In this document: positions 15,352 to 23,519 of the stretch, in pieces | How the letters are laid out: the number at the start of each line of letters is the position of its first letter | Numbering within the stretch: the first letter of the stretch is position 1 | DNA from: Bacillaceae bacterium | Lineage (GTDB): Bacteria > Bacillota > Bacilli > Bacillales_A > Planococcaceae | Direction of reading: 5' to 3' | DNA: 29,940 nucleotides | NCBI GenBank assembly: GCA_030149685.1 | Contig: JASLGI010000033.1 | Span: forward strand, 1 to 29,940 | Program-made: the position numbers and the translations under genes | Notes under the pieces: model-generated | What the model was told of the DNA's origin: nothing | Seen by the model: the letters and a program-made list of their open reading frames with translations, nothing else | Database searches by the model: none

Positions 15352-16742
15352 AGAAGATTTACGGCTATGACACATTTAAAGAAGGACAAAAAGAAGTCAT
15401 TCATCAAGTAATAAAAGGAAGAAATGTACTCGCTCTATTTCCGACAGGTTATGGGAAGTCGCTTTGCTATGAATTGCCGACATATGTTCATCAGCAAACG
15501 ACGATTATTATTTCGCCATTGCTCGCTTTAATGGAAGACCAAGTCGCTCGAATGAAGATACGAGGAGAAAAGTCGGTCATCGCTTTAAATTCTTTTTTAA
15601 CGTATCAAGAAAAGAAAGAAGTTTTACAGAAACTTTCACAGTATCGTTTTATTTTTTTATCGCCTGAAATGTTATTACGTCAAGAAGTAGTATCGGCACT
15701 GCAACAAGTTTCTATAGGATTAGTTGCTATCGATGAAGCACATTGTATTTCAGAGTGGGGGTTTGACTTCCGCCCGGACTATTTGAAATTGGGGGAAGTA
15801 GTCAAAAAAATAGGAAATCCTCCGATAATAGCATTGACTGCAACGGCAGATGAGCGAGTGATTCACGATATTCGCCATTATTTACAAATGGATGAAGCAT
15901 ATGTTTATCGTCACTCGTTAGATCGACCAAATATTTTTTATCGGGTAGAATCATTTCCTTCGCGAATGGAAAAAGAAGAGCGTTTGATCGATCTCGTATT
16001 AACAACTGCAGCTCCTGGTATCGTCTATTTATCTTCTCGCAAAAAGACGGAAGAAGTGACAGAGCAGTTGCAACGACTAGGTATTCGAGCAGAAGCTTAC
16101 CATGCAGGAAAAAACACTTTAGAGCGTATGTATATTTACGAGCAGTTTATGCGAGATGATATTGAATGGGTCATTGCGACGACTGCATTTGGAATGGGCA
16201 TTGATAAGCCGAATATACGTCATGTCATTCATGAACAAATGCCTTTATCAGTCGTTTCTTACGTTCAAGAAGTTGGACGTGCAGGTAGAGACGGAAAACA
16301 AGCGATAGCTACATTGTTGTTCACTCCAGAAGATGTTGAGCGTGCTCAATTTCTCGCGACCTATCACGTGCCGACGAAGGAAGATGTTCAACAATATATC
16401 CATCAAGAAGTAGGGATTGAACAATGGTCGGAAGAAAAGAAAGAATTACTTGCTGCTTATCAATCCATTTACTCAGAAGATTATGAAGCGATGAGGAATG
16501 CAGTAGAGCAAATTGCACGATTAAAAGTTCGCGATTTACAAAGTATGTATGAATGGATTCAACAGCCGAACTGTTATCGTGAAGGTTTGCTTTCATTTTT
16601 TGATGAGAAACTACAGGAACGACCAGCATACTGTTGCATCAATTGTCAGGAAGACTTTCTTATATTTCGAGAAAAGGCACGTTTTCAAGAAATGGGGTTA
16701 TTGGAAGATTGGGAGAAACGTTTACGTACCCTATTAGATTAA
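15336..16742 (+). CDS. recQ: RecQ-family ATP-dependent DNA helicase, short form
   Basis: This is a 3'-5' DNA helicase in recombination and repair. The 468-residue protein is the short Bacillus type, without a C-terminal HRDC domain. Motifs seen are Walker A FPTGYGKS with K41, DEAH at 133-136 (AIDEAHCISEWGFDFRP), LTATA, the motif V region TTAFGMGIDKPNIRHVIH, and motif VI QEVGRAGRDGK. A RecQ-type zinc-binding region follows, with cysteines in NCYREG and YCCINC, so the RecQ zinc finger is probably intact. ATG 15336 lies inside the ypbB end, eight bases after AAAGGAG. Here the HTH_40 domain that larger RecQ proteins carry is in the separate neighbour YpbB. Confidence 0.95.
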   Translation: MERLLKKIYGYDTFKEGQKEVIHQVIKGRNVLALFPTGYGKSLCYELPTYVHQQTTIIISPLLALMEDQVARMKIRGEKSVIALNSFLTYQEKKEVLQKLSQYRFIFLSPEMLLRQEVVSALQQVSIGLVAIDEAHCISEWGFDFRPDYLKLGEVVKKIGNPPIIALTATADERVIHDIRHYLQMDEAYVYRHSLDRPNIFYRVESFPSRMEKEERLIDLVLTTAAPGIVYLSSRKKTEEVTEQLQRLGIRAEAYHAGKNTLERMYIYEQFMRDDIEWVIATTAFGMGIDKPNIRHVIHEQMPLSVVSYVQEVGRAGRDGKQAIATLLFTPEDVERAQFLATYHVPTKEDVQQYIHQEVGIEQWSEEKKELLAAYQSIYSEDYEAMRNAVEQIARLKVRDLQSMYEWIQQPNCYREGLLSFFDEKLQERPAYCCINCQEDFLIFREKARFQEMGLLEDWEKRLRTLLD

Positions 16743-16751
16743 TATTTTTTG

Positions 16752-16780
16752 TTTACATTTGACGCGAAGTTCGTCATAAT
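16752..16780 (+). promoter_or_regulatory. promoter for ypbE
   Basis: TTTACA (16752-16757) and CATAAT (16775-16780) are spaced by 17 bases, between the recQ stop and the ypbE start. Confidence 0.6.
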
Positions 16781-16815
16781 GAAAGCAGTAGTATATTGTG
16801 TGAGGAGAATCAAAC

Positions 16816-17592
16816 ATGAAAAAAGATGATTATCAAAACGATTTTAAAGAAAATCGTCAAGAAATCAATTTAGATGACAATGAAGAGCTTCCTTCACGTA
16901 GCCAAAAGCGGAACGAGAAGAAAAAACTTCAACCGAAAAAAAAGAAACATTCAATCATCAATACATTTCTCGTTATTTTAACATTTATTCCGATTCTCAT
17001 CATCGGTTCAATCATTATCGATTTTTATATGTTCAAGCAAAATAATGAACATGCCATTGTTGACGACAAAGGTAGTGGAGAAAATGATATCGTCGCTGTC
17101 GAAGAACCAAAAGATGATGAAAAAGATAAAGATAAAGAGAAGTCTGATGACAAAGCGAAAGAAAAAGAAAATAATAAAAATAAAGAAGATGATTCTGTTG
17201 TGATCGATGTGAATCCTGATCCGACACCAGTACCGAAACCAGATAAAACGGAAGAACCAAAAGAGGAACCGAAGCCCGAGCCGAAGCCAGAACCTGCACC
17301 AGCTCCAAAACCTGAGCCAAAGCCGGAACCAAAACCAGAACCAAAACCAGAACCGAAACCACAGCCAAAACCACAACCACAACCTACACCACCGCCACAG
17401 CCGAAGCCAGAACCAAAACCTGAGCCAAAGCCACAGCCGGCAAAACGTACACATACTGTACAGCCTGGAGAGACGTTGTTCCGTATTTCAATGAATTATT
17501 ACGGAAGCCCAGACGGTGTAGCGAAAATTAAACAAGCGAATGGTTTAAGTTCGAACAGTATTCATCAAGGACAACAATTAGTTATTCCATAG
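16816..17592 (+). CDS. ypbE: membrane-anchored LysM protein, YpbE-like
   Basis: This is probably a cell-wall-binding surface protein whose exact role is unknown. The 258 residues comprise a charged cytoplasmic tail (1-45), one membrane helix (about 47-71), and a highly charged Asp/Lys/Glu stretch (about 90-130). A Pro-Glu-Lys/Gln repeat (about 135-210) of alternating PKPEPKPE and PKPQ units should act as a rigid spacer across the wall. A C-terminal LysM domain (about 213-258) starts at [18 protein letters not shown] and ends with GQQLVIP. No catalytic domain is visible. The ATG follows a GTGAGGAG site and it has its own promoter and terminator. The ypbD protease-like gene between recQ and ypbE in B. 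subtilis is absent. Confidence 0.85.
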   Translation: MKKDDYQNDFKENRQEINLDDNEELPSRSQKRNEKKKLQPKKKKHSIINTFLVILTFIPILIIGSIIIDFYMFKQNNEHAIVDDKGSGENDIVAVEEPKDDEKDKDKEKSDDKAKEKENNKNKEDDSVVIDVNPDPTPVPKPDKTEEPKEEPKPEPKPEPAPAPKPEPKPEPKPEPKPEPKPQPKPQPQPTPPPQPKPEPKPEPKPQPAKRTHTVQPGETLFRISMNYYGSPDGVAKIKQANGLSSNSIHQGQQLVIP

Positions 17593-17600
17593 AGGGATGG

Positions 17601-17632
17601 AAAAAGGCGAAGCGAAAAACTTTGCCTTTTTC
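17601..17632 (+). terminator. terminator after ypbE
   Basis: AAAAGGCGAAG pairs with CTTTGCCTTTT in an eleven-pair stem (one G-U pair), with flanking A and T runs. The next ATG is only two bases after the T-rich tail. Confidence 0.88.
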
Positions 17633-17634
17633 TT

Positions 17635-18414
17635 ATGATGATGATTTTTACGATTGTTAGTTTTATTAGTTTTTTACTGTTCGGCTGGTTTTTTTGGATG
17701 TGGATCAATGCTCATTTAACACGTGTTTTACAACAGAAAATCGTTCTTGATGAACATCCAAATGAGGTGTTCCGATTATTGTTTATTTCGGATGTTCACC
17801 GTCGGAAATTAACAAAACGTTGGAAAAGAAAAGTGACGAAAAAAGTCGATATAGTTTGCATAGGTGGTGATTTTGCAGAGCGAGGTGTTTCTCCTAAACG
17901 TGTTCGTCACAATTTACATATGTTACGTTCGATTGCTCCGATTGTGTACGTATGGGGAAACAATGATCGGGAGATAGGAGAAAGTGTTATGCGGGCATTG
18001 TTAAAAGAAGTAGATGCAACAATTTTAGATAATGATGCGATTGGCTTTCCTTATCATAGTGATTGGGGGATTGTCGGAGTAGATGATCCGTCAAGTAAAC
18101 GTGCGAATGCATATATCGCAGCGGAGAAAGCGAAGTCTTTCCACCGTATATGGTATGTCGCGCACTCTCCTGTCATGTTGTCGAAAATGCGACCAATTCG
18201 TCGACCTGACATTGCAACTGTAGGGCATACGCATGGAGGACAAATTCAGTTAGGGCGTTGGAGTTTACATCCAGAAGGTAAATTAGTTGTCGAAAACTCT
18301 CATGCGACCTTAATAAGCAACGGTTACGGAACGACTTTTTTACCGTTACGATGGAAGTCGCTTCCAGAGAGTCATTTAATTGAAGTGCATTATCAGAGGA
18401 GGAAATGGAAATGA
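17635..18414 (+). CDS. ypbG: metallophosphoesterase, YpbG-like
   Basis: This is a calcineurin-like phosphoesterase of 259 residues whose substrate is unknown. An N-terminal membrane helix (about 2-26) precedes the catalytic domain. Metal-binding motifs are all visible: SDVH, GGDF, GNND (GNHD in most relatives), the AHSP histidine, and GHTHGG. The start is uncertain. ATG 17635 directly follows the ypbE terminator and three consecutive ATG codons occur, but no Shine-Dalgarno sequence precedes them. The membrane helix supports a start near here. Its stop overlaps the ypdA start as ATGA. Confidence 0.85.
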   Translation: MMMIFTIVSFISFLLFGWFFWMWINAHLTRVLQQKIVLDEHPNEVFRLLFISDVHRRKLTKRWKRKVTKKVDIVCIGGDFAERGVSPKRVRHNLHMLRSIAPIVYVWGNNDREIGESVMRALLKEVDATILDNDAIGFPYHSDWGIVGVDDPSSKRANAYIAAEKAKSFHRIWYVAHSPVMLSKMRPIRRPDIATVGHTHGGQIQLGRWSLHPEGKLVVENSHATLISNGYGTTFLPLRWKSLPESHLIEVHYQRRKWK

Positions 18415-19379
18415 AATCAATAGAAGTATTAATTATTGGCGGAGGGCCTTGCGGGTTGTCTGCAGCGATTGAGGTAGAGAAAAAAGGTTTTGAAGCAGTA
18501 ATCATTGAAAAAGGAAATATCGTTAACTCGATCTACAATTATCCGACACACCAAACATTTTTTAGTTCTAGTTTAAAATTATCTATTGGTGATATGCCGT
18601 TTATAACAGCTAAACATAAGCCCCAGAGATTAGATGCACTCGTTTATTATCGTCAAGTAGCAGAATTGAAAGATTTAACTATTCAAACATTTGAAGAAGT
18701 CATAGATGTTACAAAAAGAGAAGATGGTCGTTTCACTGTTCAAACGACGAAAGATACTTATGACGCACAATACGTCGTTGTAGCGACGGGTTATTACGAT
18801 CATCCCAACCGTTTGAACGTACCCGGAGAAAATCTCTCGCATGTTCATCACTACTTTAAAGAAGCACATCCGTACTTCAAGCGAAAAGTCGTGATTATAG
18901 GAGGGAAAAACTCAGCAATTGATGCAGGAATTGAACTTGCACATGCTGGAGCAGATGTGACAGTTGTTTATCGTGGACCGAGTTATTCTCCAAGTATTAA
19001 ACCGTGGGTATTACCAGAGTTTGAAAGCCTCGTTCGTCACGGTAAAATAACGATGCATTTTCAAACGAATGTAACAGAGATTACGGAACATACTGTTCAT
19101 TTAGAAACGAATGGAAAGCAACATTCAGTGGAAGCAGATACAGTGTTTGCAATGATAGGCTACCATCCAGATCACAATTTTATTCGCCGTATGGGAGTTG
19201 AAATTGATGAAGTGACAGGAGAACCTTCTTATCATCCGGAAACGATGGAATCGAATGTTCCAGGGCTATTTATTGCAGGAGTAATTGCTGCTGGTAATGA
19301 TGCAAATACTATTTTTATTGAAAATGGTCGTTTCCACGGATGCCAAATTGCAGAAAAGATAAGCGGTCAGTTAAAGTAA
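18411..19379 (+). CDS. ypdA: YpdA family flavoprotein, bacillithiol disulfide reductase
   Basis: YpdA (Bdr) is an FAD- and NADPH-dependent reductase that recycles oxidised bacillithiol, the main low-molecular-weight thiol of Bacillales. The 322-residue protein opens with the FAD Rossmann motif GGGPCG at 10-15, including the family-conserved C14. A second nucleotide motif, IIGGKNSAIDAGIE, is mid-protein. The C-terminal SNVPGLFIAG is typical of the thioredoxin-reductase-like fold, but the CxxC of thioredoxin reductases is absent, as expected. ATG 18411 is eight bases after AGAGGAGG and forms an ATGA overlap with ypbG; the ATG at 18405 is too close to the site. Confidence 0.93.
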   Translation: MKSIEVLIIGGGPCGLSAAIEVEKKGFEAVIIEKGNIVNSIYNYPTHQTFFSSSLKLSIGDMPFITAKHKPQRLDALVYYRQVAELKDLTIQTFEEVIDVTKREDGRFTVQTTKDTYDAQYVVVATGYYDHPNRLNVPGENLSHVHHYFKEAHPYFKRKVVIIGGKNSAIDAGIELAHAGADVTVVYRGPSYSPSIKPWVLPEFESLVRHGKITMHFQTNVTEITEHTVHLETNGKQHSVEADTVFAMIGYHPDHNFIRRMGVEIDEVTGEPSYHPETMESNVPGLFIAGVIAAGNDANTIFIENGRFHGCQIAEKISGQLK

Positions 19380-19403
19380 GTTCATAGAACGAGGAGGAAT
19401 GAG

Positions 19404-20069
19404 ATGTTTGTTTTACTAACGGTTGCTATTGCACCAGCTCTAGCATTACTCAGTTATTTTTATTTGAGAAAACAAGTCGCACCAGGTCCTTCTCGTTCTC
19501 TTTTTTATGCTTTTATTTATGGTGTGGCATTAACTTTCCCGATTTTATTTATGCAACATGTCTTTGAAATCGAAGGAGTATTTACGAATGATTGGATGCG
19601 TGAAGTCGTATTTACAAGTGTCATCGAAGAATTTTTTAAATGGTTTATTTTATTTATTGCGATTTATCGACATGCAGAGTTTAGCGATCCCTACGATGGC
19701 ATTTTATATGGAGCGAGTATATCTCTCGGTTTTGCTACAATGGAAAATATTTTATATTTATTAACATTTGGAGTAGAAACAGCTATTATTCGAGCCGTAT
19801 TACCCGTTGCAAGTCATGCGCTTTTTGGTGTCGTTATGGGATATTATTTCGGGAGAGCGCGTTTCACACAACAAAAAAAGAAAAAGAGAACTTTCGCCTT
19901 ACTGGCACTTTTAATTCCCTTACTTTTACATGGTTTATACAACAGTATTTTTCTCATCAGGGACTTTTGGAGCTACGTCATAGGTCCATTTATGCTATTC
20001 TTATGGTGGTATGGTTTAACGAAAGCGAAAAATGCACATAATGTCTCATTGAAGACATATCGTGAGTAA
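19404..20069 (+). CDS. prsW: intramembrane-type protease PrsW
   Basis: PrsW is the membrane protease that makes the first (site-1) cut in the anti-sigma factor RsiW in B. subtilis, releasing sigma-W under envelope stress. The 221-residue protein is hydrophobic with about eight membrane segments. Key residues are E75-E76 in IEEFFKW, then SLGFATMEN, SHALFGVVMG, and H176 in LLLHGLYN. All match the family's putative active site. GAGGAGG lies before the ATG. It follows ypdA by 24 bases. In B. subtilis sleB and ypeB follow prsW; here they do not. It is a reasonable candidate for processing other anti-sigma proteins in this cell, but nothing in the sequence proves a substrate. Confidence 0.95.
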   Translation: MFVLLTVAIAPALALLSYFYLRKQVAPGPSRSLFYAFIYGVALTFPILFMQHVFEIEGVFTNDWMREVVFTSVIEEFFKWFILFIAIYRHAEFSDPYDGILYGASISLGFATMENILYLLTFGVETAIIRAVLPVASHALFGVVMGYYFGRARFTQQKKKKRTFALLALLIPLLLHGLYNSIFLIRDFWSYVIGPFMLFLWWYGLTKAKNAHNVSLKTYRE

Positions 20070-20135
20070 AAGTCGTTAACTAAGCCAAACATACATATTG
20101 AATATAAAGATTGAACGATGAAGTGGGGAGATCAG

Positions 20136-20792
20136 ATGAAACTAGAAGTAGGGAAAAAGATTTATTTACGCGACCAGACAGAAGAAGATAAAGAGTGCCG
20201 TAGTCAAGTATTAGATTTTAATGAAGAGGCAGTATTTATCGCTTATCCGATTGACTTGCAAACGGAACGAACAAAAATCATCGCAATAGGTGAAGAATTT
20301 ATCGCTCATTTTGTCGATGCTACGAATGTTGTCTATTCATTCCCAGCAAAAGTTGTTGGAAAGAATCATACATCGATTCCAGCGTTACAAATTGCTTATC
20401 CAGAAGAGGAAATGATTCAAAAAATTCAGCGACGTGAGTATGTGCGGGTAGCGACACCTGTTGATGTAGCGTTATTGTTGGAAAACGGAAAAAGTTATCA
20501 ACTTGTCACACATGATATTAGTGCTGGAGGCGTAGCACTTTATGTCGGGAATGAAGAAATTAAACTTGAAGAAGAGGAAGAAGTACAGTTGACAATTGTC
20601 CTTCCTTTTAGAGATGATGCCATTGTACACGAACAAGTAGAAGCAAAAGTTGTTCGACAATTTGAAAAAGAGAAGCGTTCGATCATCTCATTTCAATTTT
20701 TAAAACTCTCAGAAGAGTTTCAAAATGAAATTATTCGCTTCTGCTTTGAACGTCAATTACAACAGAGGCGAGATGAAAAAGGGGTATTTTAA
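20136..20792 (+). CDS. ypfA: PilZ-domain c-di-GMP receptor, YpfA/MotI-like
   Basis: B. subtilis YpfA (MotI, DgrA) binds cyclic di-GMP and slows flagellar rotation by acting on MotA. This 218-residue protein has an N-terminal YcgR-like barrel (about 1-95) and a C-terminal PilZ domain. The c-di-GMP motifs are R100-E-Y-V-R104 (RxxxR) and D127-I-S-A-G-G132 (DxSxxG), so binding should be retained. ATG 20136 is chosen: GGGGAG precedes it and the N-terminus MKLEVGKK fits the family; an in-frame ATG at 20118 lacks a good site. It is followed by cmk after 18 bases. A flagellar role depends on motility genes not in this window. Confidence 0.9.
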   Translation: MKLEVGKKIYLRDQTEEDKECRSQVLDFNEEAVFIAYPIDLQTERTKIIAIGEEFIAHFVDATNVVYSFPAKVVGKNHTSIPALQIAYPEEEMIQKIQRREYVRVATPVDVALLLENGKSYQLVTHDISAGGVALYVGNEEIKLEEEEEVQLTIVLPFRDDAIVHEQVEAKVVRQFEKEKRSIISFQFLKLSEEFQNEIIRFCFERQLQQRRDEKGVF

Positions 20793-20810
20793 TGAAGAGG
20801 AGGTATTGCA

Positions 20811-21479
20811 ATGAAACGAGCAGTAATTGCAATCGATGGACCTGCAGCTGCAGGAAAAAGTACAATCGCACGTAAGGTAGCTCAACAACTAGGGTATACG
20901 TATATCGATACAGGAGCTATGTACCGTGCCATCACTTTACAAGCATTAAAAAAAGAAGTTTCATTAAAAGATGAAGAAACATTGCAACAGTTATTACAAC
21001 AAATGGACTTGCATTTAAAACCAGAAGAAAAAATGCAACGTGTATTTATTGATGGAGAAGACGTGACAGATTATTTACGTTCTTCAGAAGTGACGAATGC
21101 AGTATCTACAGTCGCTCAATATTCAAAAGTACGAGCGATTATGGTAGAAAAACAACGAGCATTAGCTTCTCTCGGTGGTGTTGTAATGGATGGACGAGAT
21201 ATCGGAACAGAAGTGTTGCCGAAAGCAGATATTAAAATCTTTATGACAGCATCTGTCGAAGAGCGAGCAGAACGCCGTTATTTGGAGAACCAATCAAGAG
21301 GAATCGATACACCACTAGCTGAGCTACAAAAAGAAATTGCCGAACGAGATGCGCAAGATATGAATCGAGAAGTATCCCCTCTTCGCCAAGCAGAAGATGC
21401 GCATTTAATTGATACGACGGGGCAGACGATTGAGCAAATCACCGAGCAAATTGTTCAAATGACGAAGGAGTTAGAATAA
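20811..21479 (+). CDS. cmk: cytidylate kinase
   Basis: This enzyme phosphorylates CMP and dCMP with ATP, feeding CTP recycling. The 222-residue length fits the family. The P-loop is GPAAAGKS at 10-17, followed by the substrate-binding YIDTGAMYRAIT. VVMDGRDIGTEVLPKADIKIFM, ERAERRY and the lid region are characteristic. AGGAGG lies before the ATG. It probably belongs with ypfA and plsC (two bases downstream) in a short operon, as in many Bacillales. Confidence 0.97.
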   Translation: MKRAVIAIDGPAAAGKSTIARKVAQQLGYTYIDTGAMYRAITLQALKKEVSLKDEETLQQLLQQMDLHLKPEEKMQRVFIDGEDVTDYLRSSEVTNAVSTVAQYSKVRAIMVEKQRALASLGGVVMDGRDIGTEVLPKADIKIFMTASVEERAERRYLENQSRGIDTPLAELQKEIAERDAQDMNREVSPLRQAEDAHLIDTTGQTIEQITEQIVQMTKELE

Positions 21480-21481
21480 GG

Positions 21482-22066
21482 ATGGACATTTATCCGATCG
21501 GCCGAGGAATTGTCGGCGCTATTTTAAAGCCTTTTTATCGCATTCAAATCATTGGAAAAGAAAACATTCCAACTACAGGCGGCGCCTTACTTTGTGCGAA
21601 TCATATACATTATTTAGATCCACCGGTACTCGGCATTACGAGTCCACGGCCTGTTCATTTCATGGCGAAAAAAGAATTATTTGAACAACCGATATTAAAA
21701 CATTTATTACCTAAATTTCACGCATTTCCAGTAAATAGAGGAAAAGTTGATCGTACAGCGTTTAGAACTGCGTTAAAACGGTTAAAAGAAGGAGAGATCG
21801 TCGGAATCTTTCCAGAAGGTACGCGCAGTACTGATGGGAATTTGCGAAAAGGATTGGCGGGTGCTGGATTCTTCGCTTTAAAAGGCGGTGTCGATGTCAT
21901 TCCTTGTGCGATCATTAGTGAATATAAAATAGGGAGACCGACAAAGGTCGTTTACGGAGAGCCGATTCCGATGGAGCCATTTCGTGAGAGAAAAGCGTCC
22001 GCACAAGAGGTAAGTGACTTTATTATGGAAAAAATTGGCGAATTAAAAGAGAAACATGAAAAATAA
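21482..22066 (+). CDS. plsC: 1-acylglycerol-3-phosphate O-acyltransferase
   Basis: This is a membrane-associated acyltransferase making phosphatidic acid from lysophosphatidic acid in phospholipid synthesis. The 194-residue protein contains the catalytic HX4D motif (NHIHYLDPP), the substrate-binding FPEGTRS motif, and the VIPCAII segment of the family. It is smaller than E. coli PlsC, as usual in Bacillales. It starts two bases after cmk; the GAAGGAG near the cmk end is rather far upstream, so coupling to cmk translation is likely. B. subtilis lacks this gene between cmk and ypfD, but relatives have it there. Confidence 0.9.
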   Translation: MDIYPIGRGIVGAILKPFYRIQIIGKENIPTTGGALLCANHIHYLDPPVLGITSPRPVHFMAKKELFEQPILKHLLPKFHAFPVNRGKVDRTAFRTALKRLKEGEIVGIFPEGTRSTDGNLRKGLAGAGFFALKGGVDVIPCAIISEYKIGRPTKVVYGEPIPMEPFRERKASAQEVSDFIMEKIGELKEKHEK

Positions 22067-22089
22067 TTCCGTGAAATAAGTGTAAACTT

Positions 22090-22118
22090 TTGTCTTTACT
22101 CGCAAATTCACATAAGAT
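22090..22118 (+). promoter_or_regulatory. promoter for ypfD
   Basis: TTGTCT (22090-22095) and TAAGAT (22113-22118) are spaced by 17 bases, 35 bases upstream of the ypfD start. Confidence 0.6.
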
Positions 22119-22152
22119 AGTAAGTAGGACTAGATATAGAGGAGGACTACAT

Positions 22153-23328
22153 ATGACAGAAGAAATGAATGTTAATGAACAAACAAAGACTCTTCAAGAA
22201 GGAGATACAGTGAAAGGTACTGTAAAAACAATTGAAGAGAAAGCAGTAGAGGTGACATTAGAAGGTACAGACCTTGTCGGAATTATTCCGATCAGTGAAC
22301 TCTCAAGCTTACACATTGAACAAGCGTCAGATGCAGTAGCGGAAGGTGAAGAGCTCGAGCTCATCGTTACAAAGGTAGAGGAAGAGCAATACATTTTATC
22401 AAAACGTCAAGTCGACGCTGACAAGGCATGGGAAGAACTTCAAGTAACATTTGAAAACGATGAAGTAATTGAAACAGAAGTAAAAGATGTTGTAAAAGGT
22501 GGACTCGTTGTAGACTTAGGTGTACGCGGTTTCATTCCAGCATCACTCGTGGAAGATTACTTCGTAGAATCATTCGAGGACTATAAAGGTCGTACGATGA
22601 AATTCAAAATCGTCGAAATGGATCCTGCACAAAATCGCTTAATCTTATCTCACCGTGCGATCGTTGAGGAAGAAAAAGCGAAACAAAAACAAGAAGTTTT
22701 AGAGCAGTTAGAAGCAGGACAAGTCATTGAAGATGCAGTTGTGCAACGTTTAGCATCATTCGGTGCATTCGTTGATGTCGGCGGTGTCGATGGTCTCGTA
22801 CACATTTCTGAAATTGCACATGAACACGTAGAAGAAGTGTCTGATAAGTTGTCAGAAGGAGATACAGTAAATGTAAAAGTACTTTCTGTAGATCCAGAAG
22901 AAGAGCGAATTTCTCTTTCAATTAAAGAAACTTTACCAGGACCATGGGAAAATATTGAAGAGAAAATTTCAGAAGGTGACGTACTTGACGGCGAAGTAAA
23001 ACGTATCGTAGAGTACGGTGCATTTGTAGAAGTGCTTCCAGGCGTAGAAGGACTCGTACACATTTCACGCATCGCTCACGAACATATTGAATCACCGGAA
23101 GAGAAAATTTCAGAAGGTGAAAAAATTCAAGTGAAAGTGTTAGACGTTAATCCAGAAGAAGAGCGTCTGTCATTAAGCATTAAAGATTTACTTGAAAAGC
23201 CAGAAAACGATGAACCGAAAAAAGCACCTGTGCAACAAGCAGCACCTGTTGTAGAAGAAGAATCGACAGGCTTTTCATTCGGAGATATGTTAGATGCAGA
23301 AGAGTTAAAGAAACTTTCTGAGGAATAA
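22153..23328 (+). CDS. ypfD: S1 RNA-binding-domain protein, YpfD/30S protein S1 homologue
   Basis: This protein has four S1 (OB-fold) repeats in 391 residues, in the range of Bacillus YpfD and shorter than the six-repeat E. coli S1. Repeats lie at about 17-85, 105-170, 188-260 and 275-345. The last two are most canonical, with GAFVDVGGVDGLVHISEI and GAFVEVLPGVEGLVHISRI. It binds RNA and associates with ribosomes in other species, but in Bacillus it is not essential. The C-terminal tail is acidic and less conserved. ATG 22153 follows GAGGAGG; an earlier in-frame TTG overlaps the promoter. A strong terminator follows. Confidence 0.93.
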   Translation: MTEEMNVNEQTKTLQEGDTVKGTVKTIEEKAVEVTLEGTDLVGIIPISELSSLHIEQASDAVAEGEELELIVTKVEEEQYILSKRQVDADKAWEELQVTFENDEVIETEVKDVVKGGLVVDLGVRGFIPASLVEDYFVESFEDYKGRTMKFKIVEMDPAQNRLILSHRAIVEEEKAKQKQEVLEQLEAGQVIEDAVVQRLASFGAFVDVGGVDGLVHISEIAHEHVEEVSDKLSEGDTVNVKVLSVDPEEERISLSIKETLPGPWENIEEKISEGDVLDGEVKRIVEYGAFVEVLPGVEGLVHISRIAHEHIESPEEKISEGEKIQVKVLDVNPEEERLSLSIKDLLEKPENDEPKKAPVQQAAPVVEEESTGFSFGDMLDAEELKKLSEE

Positions 23329-23354
23329 TCACGATAAAACGTATAAGTTTTCAG

Positions 23355-23388
23355 AGGTGAGAGCGACTACAATTGCTCTCACCTTTTT
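23355..23388 (+). terminator. terminator after ypfD
   Basis: AGGTGAGAGC (23355-23364) and GCTCTCACCT (23375-23384) form a perfect ten-pair stem with a ten-base loop, followed by a T run. Confidence 0.92.
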
Positions 23389-23424
23389 CAATGTTTCTTG
23401 AAAAAGCACGTAGAAGGTGCTAAC

Positions 23425-23453
23425 TTAACAAAAAGGGTATTTTTCATTATGAT
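23425..23453 (+). promoter_or_regulatory. promoter for der
   Basis: TTAACA (23425-23430) and TATGAT (23448-23453) are spaced by 17 bases. Transcription would start near 23460, giving a leader of about 60 bases before der. Confidence 0.6.
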
Positions 23454-23519
23454 GATGAAACGGAATGAACTCTTTATATAAAAATGAAGTTTTTTGTTGA
23501 AGGAAGGAAGGCGAACAAT

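Noticed and set aside
17008..17454. A 148-codon open frame on the minus strand opposite ypbE, rich in Trp, Leu and Arg.
   Set aside because: It is the mirror of the Pro-Glu-Lys repeat coding for the ypbE spacer. It has no ribosome-binding site and an implausible composition.
22114..22144. A run of AAG/TAG/GAG triplets in the ypfD leader, resembling a TRAP target.
   Set aside because: Only about four well-spaced triplets fall in the predicted transcript, one of them part of the Shine-Dalgarno. Known TRAP sites have many more, and ypfD has no tryptophan link.
23400..23430. The AGCAC...GTGCT inverted repeat upstream of der as a second terminator.
   Set aside because: The stem is only five pairs and no T run follows. 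It is better explained as chance next to the der promoter.
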